The notes under the pieces are model-generated. The model worked only from the letters and a program-made list of their open reading frames with translations, was not told where the DNA came from and did no database searches. A DNA stretch of 64,000 nt, taken from Delphinapterus leucas. Lineage: Eukaryota; Chordata; Mammalia; Artiodactyla; Monodontidae. Positions 28,701 through 40,700 of the stretch are shown one piece after another. The stretch covers positions 21,053,142-21,117,141 of the forward strand of contig NW_022098000.1 of the NCBI RefSeq assembly GCF_002288925.2, given 5' to 3'. The translations under genes and the position numbers were made by a program. Numbering within the stretch: position 1 is the stretch's first letter; each line of letters opens with the position of its first letter.

Positions 28701-31700
28701 CACCCCAAGAAGGTTCACTCTGGTTCCCAAAGGGCAAGTAAGCTGCAATTTTTTATGAAGGACAGCAGAGCTGCTGACACAAAGATATAAGGGGTATTGA
28801 AGGAATGTGTCAGTCTATCCATCAATAACAATAACTATGATAAATAATAAAAACTATCCTTAAATGAGTCCTAATCACTGCCCAAGCACTTTACTGGATT
28901 ATCTCATATACTCTTCACCTAAATCCTGAAAGCCAAACCTCATTATCACCCATTTCACAGATGAGTAAACTAAAGTAAGACATGGAGGGCATGCAGGGTA
29001 TAGAGTCAGAATTCAAAACCAGAGTCTGACTGTAGAATCGGCGCTCATACCTGGAGAGCAAAGAAAATACTACAGTGTAGAAAAACTTCTGTAGGTCTCA
29101 GCTAATAGAAAGGCATTTCCATGCAGCAACTAGCTAATGGGAGGACCAGAGGTGTCTGTTCACCCCTGAAACCTAGCATCTCAGCCCGGAAAGCCCGACA
29201 AGGCACAGCAATCACTCTCTTGTGCTTCCCCAGGCTCAACCCCAGAGAATAACTCCAATCCCTCCCTACCCACCTCGCCTGCAAGCACGAAGGCTGCTAC
29301 TTACATGTGTGTACTGATCCAGCCGGTTGCCCTTCTGGGCAGCCGGGGGTACCAGGACAAGGTGTCGAGGCTGATGGAAGCTGAACCTCCCACAGAAGGG
29401 CTCTGTCCCACTGGTGAGGTGCCCATCAGAGCTGGAACCTTCTAGGCCTGGATGCATTTCGAACAAAATAGGAAGATGGGTGTAAATGTTATATAGAGTT
29501 TTCCAACATGTCTGCAGGGAATGGGTTATGGGTTCACCATGACATTGACCCCTCAGCCCTTGAGTGAGCTGGGCAGGGATCGAAGTAGTCGGCCCACCCC
29601 CCAGCTTGAAGGCTCTAGACATGAGAAACCCATCGTGTCTGCCCTACAGCATCGAAAATCTATTACCCTTTTCTATGTATACCATGACACAGAAAAACTA
29701 CTGAGAAGCAAGGAGGTAAAGAGTGTTGACTGTAACTTAGTTCACCTTAGTATTTTTAAAACATACCCTCACATTTTTAGAATTTGTTAGATTACTGTCT
29801 TATATATAATTCCTTTACTTGAGATGCAATTTGAATTAAGCAAGATTTGCACTGTTTTGCTGTTTCCCTGCTATGTCTGTTGCCTGTTTCCCACTGTACG
29901 GCATGAGACACAGTTCCTTATTCCAGCTCCCCGGCATCCAGGTTTCTAACTCTGCTCCACCTGACAGCTCAGGAGGGATGCCTTTTCTTTCTCTGATTCC
30001 CACACCAAACAGCTCCCTCCCAAGCACTCGGGGTCCGAATCCAGTTTCCATATTTTCATTTGACTCTTAACAGAGTCACCTGGGAGAGGAAATGAAGATT
30101 GTTCCCCTTTGACAGAAAAAAAAGAAGAGAAAGAAAGGAAGAAGACAAGGAGGAAAAAGAGGGTAGGAATTTGTCAAACCAGAGATCATACCTTGCTCGA
30201 ATCCCAGCCGGAGGAGGATGTTCGCTGAAAGGGGTTCCAGTTTGCATTTAACTGCAAGTAACTCCTCAAGGGCTGTTTGAATCTGTTAAAAAGAAAAACA
30301 GGGAATTCCCTGGAGGTCTAGTGGTTAGGACCCGGCACTCTCACAGCCGAGGGCCCAGGTTCGATCCCTGATGGGGGAACTAAGATCCCACAAGCCACAC
30401 AGTGTGGCCAAAAGAAGAAAGAAAGAAAAACAACCAGGAGTTCCTACCATGGGGAGAAAGACCACCTTTACTTCCCCCACCTCTGCTTAAGTGAAGAAGG
30501 TTCCCACCTGATGGGCCGTGGCATTTGCAGGGATTGGCTGGCTAGAGACATTGTCCCAGGTAAGGAAGAAGTTCCCTGTGCCAGACACCATCAGCATCTG
30601 AAAAGTCAAGAGTGACGGGATTAAAGAACAGTGCTCATTGAACCAGGGAGACAACCTAGAAACAAAGGACATACCTCCCTGGTTTGTTATTTCCTTTGTA
30701 TTACAATTTCAATTTTTAAACTCACTATCCTCTAGAACTATCTGGAGAACACAAGTGTCATCACGTAATGAAAACTTTTCTTGGAAGAATATACATGTCT
30801 ATCTCCCCATTGATGCCTGCCTCCCTCCTTCTCTTTAGAATGTGACACCTAAATGTCACCACTGAAGGGCCCACTCTCAGCCCTTCTCACAGAGCTCCCT
30901 CCCAGGGGTGGCCTGGGAGGGAGAAGCATCCCCATGCGTGTCACACCCTCTCAGAGGCTGATTCAGCCTCTGCTTTGCTTCCACTGCATTCCCTGCTGGG
31001 CACATCCCACTTTTGTAATGGGGTGAGACCTAACATCTTATATTACTTGTTTTTTCCTTTGCTCTGTGGTTCTTTATCTGCATGTTTTACTATTATACCG
31101 TAAGCTTTAAGAGGCACAGTCCATACTGAGTCAACCTTGTACACCAAAAAGCGGACAACAAAAAGTACAACAAACACAACATTGTAAATCAACTATATTT
31201 CAATTAAAAAAAAGAAAGCACACCAAACTTGTTCAACCAAAATATGGGGCACAACCAAGAGACCCAAAGGCCCTGACCCTTACAAAGCAGACTTAGAAAA
31301 CACAATATACAGGGAAATAGGACCCGAATGGGTCAAAAAGCTATGAAATCTCGTATGTGTACGCTCACAAGCATGCATACATGGGTGTGGGTGTTAGGAT
31401 GACCTTATCTCCTCTCTGGGGAATATGTTTCCAAAGGAAGATTTACCAGGAACTTAAATTCCTGGAACTAAATCCATAAATCAGGGCATATCAACAATAA
31501 GACTTTGCATTTTTTTTTAAAGTCCTCTCAACCCTATTGGATGGATACCCTATCTCTTTGGCAGCAGAGTTACCATCACGGCTCAAGTCTCCTGGCTCCC
31601 AGCCAGCGATCCTTCCACTAGGCGGGACTATATTCCTCGCAGAGTTCACCCCCTGAACCTAACCCCATGGGACAGGGAAGACACGGAGACCTGGATTTCC

Positions 31701-34700
31701 GGAAGTCTCTGGGCCCGGGCTTGGATCTGATGCTTCTCCCGGAGGTACGTGCTGACCACCTCAGGATTCAGCCAGGTGTTATGGATCTGGACACCAATCC
31801 TCACCCCGCGGCTGGGGGCTCTCCCTCGATGCTCTGCTTCCAGGTAGTACCTGGCTCCCCCGAGCAGCTCCAGCTTGGGGGTCTTCTGTTGCCAGGTCTC
31901 TTCACTCCCATTCTGCTCCCAGGAGTCAAACCAGTCAGCAGTGCCCACTGTGATGGAGGCCACTTTCACCTGCATCCCAATCAACACATCAGGACTAGCA
32001 CTATGAAGCTTCTGGGTCTCTTCTTCAAACAGCAAGTGTCTAGACAGCTACTTAACAGGAATTTGGGGGCTGGTGGCCTTTTCCAACAAGTTAGGACCTG
32101 TGCCTGTGTATGTTTCTCCAGCCGTTCTTCTCTCTCTCTTTCTCAATTACATAGTATTCAGAAGAGGCTGGATGGTCCATGTTCAGAGCTGAAACAGACA
32201 ACCTGAAACCCTAGCTTTACATGATGCTGTGGGTAAAGTTGTATGAAGTCCTCTGAGAAACCTAAATGTTACTTGACTGCATCATAATCTATGATGTTTC
32301 TCTAGCCAACTACCAAAGCAATTTCATAGAAGTATATTCATCATTTGAAATACTGTGTTTCTTTGTCAATGGCACTAGTTAATTTTGGCTGTTTGTTAAA
32401 ACACTTCTTCTTATCCTTCAAAGCTGATCAGAAATTTCCTGCATAAAACTAACTACATCCCTACCCAGAATTAGTGGTAAAGATGCAAGTTTTGGAATCA
32501 GACAAGTCTTGGTTTGAATTCTTAATATGCCTCTTATTATCCCAGTGGCCCTGGATTGGCCATACAATCCTTCTAAGCCTCATTGCCCTTATCTGGAAAA
32601 CAGAGATAAAGGGACATAGCTCACAAGATGCTGTGAAGGTTAGAAACAAGGTGTATAACAGCTGTAGCATAATGCCCAGCTTACAGTAAGACCTCAATAA
32701 ACATGCCAACACATTCAGCCAAGCTCTTTTTCAACAATTAAAATCATGTCAATTATATCTCAATTTTTTAAAAAAAACTTTAATAAAAAATAAAACACAC
32801 ACACACAAAAAAACAAAACGTTAAAAATCTCTGGTTGCAAAAAAAAAAAAAAAAATCTCTGCTTGCTTAATGGCATGTTACAACTGTCAGTAGAATATGA
32901 GAGCTTTCGTTGTGAGTTTTTGGTTTTTTTTTCAGGAGTTAAGGACTGGGGACCAGAAGAAGGAAAATGAGAGGGAGGTGTATACCTTGGTCCTCGGGTC
33001 CTCCGACTGACTGAAATACAGGGAAGCCTGGTTGTCAGCCTGGATCCAGAAAGTATAATTATTTGTCTCTGGGGCCACAAAGAACCCACTGAGCCGCGCT
33101 CTGGAAAGCAGAGGAACACAGACAAAGAAGTGAGGGCAACCAAGTCCGGAATCACTGACCCAAAAAATGGTGCCCTTGGACCTTGTTTGTCTTTATGGCA
33201 ATGAGGAGGAAACACCTGACTCTTGTGCCATGTATTTGGCCAAAGCCCTCTGGATGCAGCTTTTCCTGTGGTGCTTGCCTGGCTCAGTATCTCAGCCCAT
33301 CTCTTTGCACTGGCACAACTCCCTGAGCAATCCTGTCATCTTTGGGAAAGTCGTAGTCGCAGCGTAGGTTTGCCTGGAGGCTTAGCTGAGATCACCCACC
33401 TAACACAGCCAGTGCAGAGCCCGGTGCACGGTAGGAACTCAATCAATACTAAATATTATTCTCATTATTACAAATAAAGAGAGATCACCAATCAGAGTTT
33501 GTGCTGATTTGGTCTAGATACCAAGAATACCAAGAATCTTTTCTGATAATAGTTTTGAAAGTAACTATGTAAAGGTCCATCATTATCATAATTTTTCAAT
33601 CAATAAATATTTCAGTTTTTTCATTTAAAAATTTTGAATTTTATAGAAGCGAATGGCAGAAAGAATGGAAAGAGTTACTGTCTGGTTTGTGCCTCCTCAA
33701 AATGGCAATTAGAGAGACATACCCTACAGGTCATACCAGACACTCCAAATGTTCTTTTGTCTTTTGAGGTGGCCTGACTCTCCTTGACACTCCTGCACAC
33801 ACTGAATATAGCTGAAAGGTTTTCCTTTGAACACTATTGATGAGCCTCAAAAACTATGACAAAGACGCAGTACTAGGTGCCACAAATATATATATATATT
33901 GCCACTTTAAAACCATGTATACTGGTGGTTAGATATCTAATTAGTATGGCTTCCAAGACAATAGAAACTCTACTCTGTTCAGATTTCCTTCCCTACTTGG
34001 CTTTTCAATGTCTGAAATTCCCTGAACAGAGAACAAAACCTTCCATTTCACAACTGAATTGAAGTTTTAAATAGCCAAGGGACTTCTCTGGCAGTCCAGT
34101 GGTTAAGTCTCCGTGCTCCCACTGCAGGGGGGCATGGGTTCAGTCCCTGACTGGGGAACTAAGATCCCTCATGCCGTGTCACATGGCCAAAAAGAATAAA
34201 GTTCAATAAAATGGCCAAATCCTTGAAAGAGGTCACAGGTTGGCTGGAATTCACACTCAGGAGTCATGACCAACCTCTTTGAGAAGAGTTTCAAAAGGAG
34301 AAGAGATCCATCACACCTAAAGGATTCAGTCACCTGAATCCACACCTTTAGAGTACACTGTGTCTCCACAATTCTCTAACTTTCTATATTTTTAAGCCCA
34401 CATTAAAATATGAGAAATTTTGGCCACATCCTTGAAGGGATTAAAAAGACAAAACTAAACTAAGCAGGAAAAACTTTATCACACTGCAGTCACCACTATA
34501 GAAAACAATGTCTCCAGAGCCCACTGGAGTTTCCCCTGCTATTATACCAGCCATCTGGTTGACCTTTGGCACTGGATAATTGTTCCCACAGAACTGTTGG
34601 CTGCCCAGCCTCTGCTCCCTCATGTGCCCAAAGGGCAAATTCTAGAGTCTTTCTTTAGTATCATCCAGATATTAGTTTCACCTCTTAACCACGTTCCTGC

Positions 34701-37700
34701 GGCAAGTTTTGCCCTGCTCTCTACCAAGCTTCCTAGACTATCCGGCTCAATGTTCTCATGAATAGTCCTCCCCAAAACAGATTTCAAGCTAAGCTGTAGA
34801 AAATACAAATTTTAGCTATTGATCAAAATTTACTGTGTACCCATAAAGGGCCTGTGGTCCACGAGCATAACCAACACCAGCTGAGAACAGCGGTCAAACT
34901 TCGTTGCTGTTGAATTAGTAGATATTTTAAACTTTCCCCTGGAAATCTCATTGCTTACTTACCTGTCTCCTAGCCTCACCTAGGCCAGTAGAGACACTTG
35001 TGATATGGACCCCCACTTTTCCGACAACATACCTGAAAGGTTGCCCTTCTTTTGACCAAAATCCAAATGGAGAGCTGGCATTAGGGACAATCTGCCATCT
35101 GTACCCAGGGGTGGCTTCTGTCAGGTCCAAGCCCTCAGCCGCGTCTCCAACTTCAAAGAGAAGCCCTCGATTGCCTGAAAGACATGTAAGCCTCATGAAC
35201 ATCAGAGGGCACTTCCCCAAGCAGGGGAACTGCTTTACTACAGATTACAGAGAGAAGATGATCCAGGAACTATCTAGAAGGTGAGTTAACTGAGAAACAG
35301 ATGGAGTAGCCATGTGAGATGTTCTATAGATAATACAAATGTTCTAGAAAGTGGAAACTACTGCTTGATGTAGGATTTAAGTTCTTGGAAAGAGAGACTT
35401 GACAAGGAGCGGTAAGGGGAAATATTCTCAGAGAACCAGAAAAGACGAAGGAGCTCTTTTTAATGTGAGTGTCTGGATATGAGAAAATGTAAAAGAGCAA
35501 ATGAAGGCTCGTAAAGCCAGGACTGGACTTCAGTCTCTTTTAATATTCAGTTCAGCTTGGGAATTCTATTCCCTAAAACCCTGAGTCCCAGAAATTTGGC
35601 AATCCTTAAATTTTTCACAGGTCATGGCCTCAATTTGTAGCCATGGAGCAAATCACGTGACAGGCTGCTATTACATAACATTCTAAATGATGTCGTACTT
35701 ATTCATTTGTGTTTTATATTAAACAAACCCTCAGAGCGAAGGCATATGTGCGATCAATATTGGCTACTAACTGGGGTGAGGGTAAAAGCTCTGGAATCAC
35801 ACATGGGTGAGTTCAGAGTCCAGGTCTGCCACTTAGTCGATGTGTAGCTTTGAGCAAATTGCTTCATGCCTTCGTTTTCTCCTTCATCAAAATGGGGCCA
35901 ATAGTAAACAGAGATACTGCACTAAAGACTAAGGGAGCTGAGTTATATGTCAATTATATCACAGTAAAGCTGGGGAGAGAAATAAAGTCAGTTTGACAAT
36001 TCTGAGGGAGAAAAGACTAAGGGAGTTTAATATATATACACAAAGAGCCTGAAATATAGCAAGTACTCAATAAAGGATAGCTAGAGTAGTTATTATTATT
36101 TTAAACTACTATTGTTATTCCTTGTTAAATCCTAAGAAGGGAAAACAGATAAGGAATAAGCATAAAAATAAAAGCATATTTTAACACACTATTTGAGGTT
36201 TCTTAACCTCAGCAGTATTGATATTTGGCCCTCCGTTGTGAGGGCTGTCCGGTGCATTGAAGAATGTTTAGCAGCACTTCCACCCTCTACCCACTAGAGG
36301 GCAGTAGCACCACCATCCCAGGTGTAAGGACCAAACATTGCCAAGTGCCCCCTGCAGGCCATTGAGAACCACTGCAGTACAGGATCCTTTGTCCTTCTGT
36401 TACGGAACGCAAGTCCGTGTGCCCAACACAGTGAGGCCAAACAATACCAAAACCTCGGAGTCTGGAGCAGAGGAAGGTTTACTGCAGGGCCATGCAAGGA
36501 GAGGGGAGGCTAATGCCTTAAAAAAAAAACCCAAACTCCCCGAAAGCCTTCAGCAAAGCCCTTTTATAGGAGAGGTGAGGGAGGGGCGCGGTTATCTGTT
36601 GCACACTACTTGGTGTCAGATCCTTTGTTCTTGAAGTCAGGTCACGGTCAAGTAACGATGTTCCTGTACATCTCTACCAAACAAATGTTATTCTCTGTTC
36701 TGACAAGAAAGGGCAAGGTCCCAAGGCTCAACCTTCTCCCTCCGAGGTCCAAGCCCAGGCTAGGAGGGGGTCCCTTGGCGGGCTGGTTACCCTGCCCAGA
36801 AGGGTTCGTCCAGCACCCAGTCTGGGTCCTCCCACCAGTGCCCCAGCCCGGCTGACGAGGCAGCTCTCAGCTGGTGGCACCCTCAGGGCCAGATCCCCAG
36901 ACCCCACCCAGCCATCACCACTGAGGTAGCCAGACGCCCAGGACCCGGCCGGCCCTCAGGCTACTAAGGCTTCCCAAACGGGGGCTGAGGTCCCTCTGAC
37001 TGGGACCCCTGGAGACTGCCACTGTCACTAGGTCACAGAGGTGGGGAGAGGGGAGAGGTTCGCCGCCGCCTCAAGGCCTGGGCCCGGCCAGCGCGCGGCC
37101 GAGGCGAGGGCTCTGGAGCCCTGCAGGACACAGCCCTCAGCCTGTCCCGGGGCCCCCCCAGCTCACCCACGGGCCCCCCCCCCAGCTCGCCCACGGGCCC
37201 CAGAGAGAAGGCCGAGATCCGCCTCTCACCGCACTCTACCCCACGGACCGCCACGAGTTCCGCCGCTGGCGGGGCCAGACCTCTCACTGCCCCGCACGCA
37301 CTCAAGGTCTCGCACTAAGGGTCTCGCGATAATGGTCTCCTGCTAACAGCTGCGCGCCCGCCCCGCCCCATCACGCTTCCATGGAAGAAATTTCCAAAGC
37401 GATTCAGAAAGGACATTATCAACCATCAAGAAAAGCTGTGTTCAGGAAATTCCTCTACCGCGACGCCAGTAGCTAGAGCAGGCGCCCTCTTTCCTGACTC
37501 TGGAAACGCATTCTCTCCATCACTTGCTTCATACGGTAGTTTTGTTTCCTTGCATGGGAGCTTTCCCTGAGTAAAAACCGCAGACTGGGGACCTGGAGAA
37601 TTCCCAGCTAAAGCTTTGCATGTGTTTTCACACCCGAATGGCCTTTCTTTAGAAAGTTTTCTCCCCTGATGAGATTCAGGAGACGAGCTCCCTGCCTGTG

Positions 37701-40700
37701 GATTAACGGTGAAGACAGCCCTTGCGGGGCACATAGGGCTCCCAACTGGTGGCCTGTGATTCAGGCTGCCCAGCATGCCAACTGCCCTTCATCCCTAACT
37801 AAGCCTGAGCTCCTGTTCTAACGCTTTCCAGAAAAGTGCTCCCGCGGTGCACTTGCAATCTGCAGCCGTGGAGCAGAAGGTTTAAACAAACACAGAAGGA
37901 CAGATGGAACCTGTCCCCTCGCCCCCTCCATTTCTGCCCACTTCAGGGGTAACCTGGTGGCCCCATCACAATACATCTCTACTTTTCAGAGTAGCAGACA
38001 GTGCCCACAGGGGAGAAGAAACAACATTTAAATGCACCCCATTGCACCCCACCCTCCGCCTCGTCTAAAGCTGTCCTATGAACATAGAAGACATGGTCTG
38101 AAGCTCTGTCTTCTTAAATAGTAGGCAAGAGGGCAAGTGACCCAGAGGATGGAGGAGGCCACTCAGGGGTTTCCACCAGTCACTATAGCAACGTCTTGAT
38201 GGCAGTTAGGCTTCCTGGATCATGGTTTCCACTGAACCGCATTGGTCATTCAGCTGGCTGGGGCTAGGAGTGCAGGGCGTTGCCAAGCATCTGAGTAAAG
38301 CTAAGAGCCTCTCTGAAATGAAAGCTCTGACTCAGGACCCAGGGCTCACTGAGCAGCCAAACAGCTGAGACCAACCACATATCATAGACCAGCCGTGGAG
38401 ACTTCCTTACCTGCCTGAGGAGCGGAGAGTCTTGCACCTTTACCTGGAGCTCCGGTGGTGCACTCAATCCTCCTGGGAGACACGTGTCTAATATCACACA
38501 GAATGCCTGAGGGGAACATTTAAATTAGATACAGATGTCAATATCAGTGGAGATATAGATGTGGCGGGACAGAGGACCACACTGAGGTAGACAGGCAAAG
38601 GGCCAGAAGTGGAGAGTAGAGAGAAAGTTGTCACCTCAATGGAAGGAGGCAAGAAAGGGGGAGTGGCAGAGCAGTGGAACACGGGGCTGCTCAGAATAAT
38701 CAGGAAGAAAGTGCCTTGCCATGTCGTTCACTGGAGATGAACTGAGCTGGGGAGAGGAATTGACAGGAGAGTGTGAGGACGTTTTCCTGCATCCTTGGTG
38801 TCACCAACTAGAGGAGCATCCCACTAGGCAGAACAAAAGGTTCTAGACGTGTTCTCCACAAAAGGGTTCGCTAAGGGGGCATTCCAGAAGAATCTGCATA
38901 GCAAAAGCCTGCCCACTCTTACTTATTCAGACAGAGCTAAGGGGAGGGAGAGGGGTCGCCTTTTAGAAGTAGACCTTTGTGAAGACGCAGCTGTGCTTTT
39001 CCTTCTCTTCCCTCCCAAGATGGGGACACCTGAGGGACTTGCCCCTGAGTTGTGAGTGTGTCTGCAGCAGGACACCCTATTTCCGTTACATGTTTGCCAA
39101 GCTGCAGGACCAAAACACCCCCCAACCCCTGCAGCCTCAAACACAGGTCAAAGACCTCAGAACAGGGTCCCATGATGAGTCAGAAGAGGCAAATATTGCT
39201 TCCCCCCATCCTCTCCAGGCCGTAAGAGATACATCATCTCCTATGGCATTTAAATCTATGAACTCTTTTCAGCCATTTCAACTTAGTTACCTGCAACGGT
39301 AACCTGGGCAGGATTGTCAAAGAAGTCCCCTGTAATTGTGATGTCTGTTCTTCCCCCAAGGCTCCCAGTTTCTGGAAACACAGATAGTATTTCTGCAAGA
39401 GGGGAAAAAACAGTAAGCTTCCAAATATAAACCAGGATGTGAGCCAGATAATAATATAATCATAGAAGCAATCCATAATTTATTTCTTACTTTAACCTTC
39501 TAAGACCAGAAACAGTTGTAATTTTTTTCTAGTAATAGTCATTTAAAAGTGCACATAATAAGAAAAGGATTCACATATAACAATATGGATAATAATACAT
39601 ATTATACAGGATCAATATGTGAAAGGAATGGGAAATGCAGTCACTCATGCTATCAGCAAAAGTCCCTGCATACCATGATGCTTTCTTAGGAACTCTGTCT
39701 CCTGACCTCAAGGACTCTGTTTACACATCACAGAACGGTCGGTTACACTTTATGGAGGAATCAACTCTGGATGCACCAGGCAAGGTCTCAATTTACCCAT
39801 ATGAGTCTGCAATTCGCTCTAAGCAAAAGAATGAGTTACACTGTCATATGCCACAAATCCCCAAGAATTTAACTTTTTCTGATCCTTCCCCCTCCCATGA
39901 TCAAACTCTGAGAGTTCTAAGTTTCGTCTCCGCAACGGGAATGAGTAGTCGTGTTCTCTGATAAACTGAAGGTACAAAGAGGCTAATTATGCATGGTTAC
40001 CGCTTCAAAATAAAACCAAGGGTCAAAATTCAGCTTTGACAGAGGTAGGCTACCTACAGAGTGAATGGCATTGGCCCCATGACTTAGGAAATTTCTTGCA
40101 CTTTTGGCAAAGGCGGACTCTGCTGCCTCTGGAATCTGCACTAACCTCGCAGACATTTTTTAAGTGGTTTTGGGACTGTATTCAAGCTGAGAACCTAGCA
40201 CTCACATTTAGTAGCCAGCTTTCTACTACTGGACTGAGTTCACGATTTCACGCAAGTTTCCAGTTTTCAGATTCTTTTGGTATGAAGATTTACTCATCAG
40301 ATAGGAATATGCAAACTTAGCATCTGTATCAGCAAGTCATAAATTGTTGAATGAATGCTCAGAGATGAGATGTTAAAATAACTGCAAAGATGTGCTTTAG
40401 ATTTTTCAGTGCCATCCCTTTTCTGTTATTTGTTTAGAACAAAAAAAAGGGATGACTCCCCTATCTTTTATTGTCTATATCCCTAGACTTTGTATAAAAA
40501 TCTATGATCAAGCCTCTTTTAATATAGCAACTAAAGTGGACACTCACACAAGCAACCTATTCTCATACAAAACCAAAGGGCCATCCATGACTTCAGGGAC
40601 GGCTTCAGGTGTTAATGGTCATAGAGAAATGGCCAGAAAGAAGGGACGGAGGGTCCAAGGTCCAGGGCCGAGTGAGGGGAGGGATGAGAAATACACGATG

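Noticed and set aside
31667..32206. 179-codon open frame on the plus strand
   Set aside because: It overlaps PKHD1 exon 16 on the opposite strand and is a shadow of that coding sequence.
37033..37346. Open frames of about 90-100 codons on both strands at the GC-rich peak
   Set aside because: Arg/Pro/Ala-rich translations produced by GC-rich LTR U3 sequence, not genes.
36600..37380. CpG island as a host gene promoter
   Set aside because: The CpG-rich part falls within a unit with LTR ends, TATA box and poly(A) signal, so a retroviral LTR explains it better.
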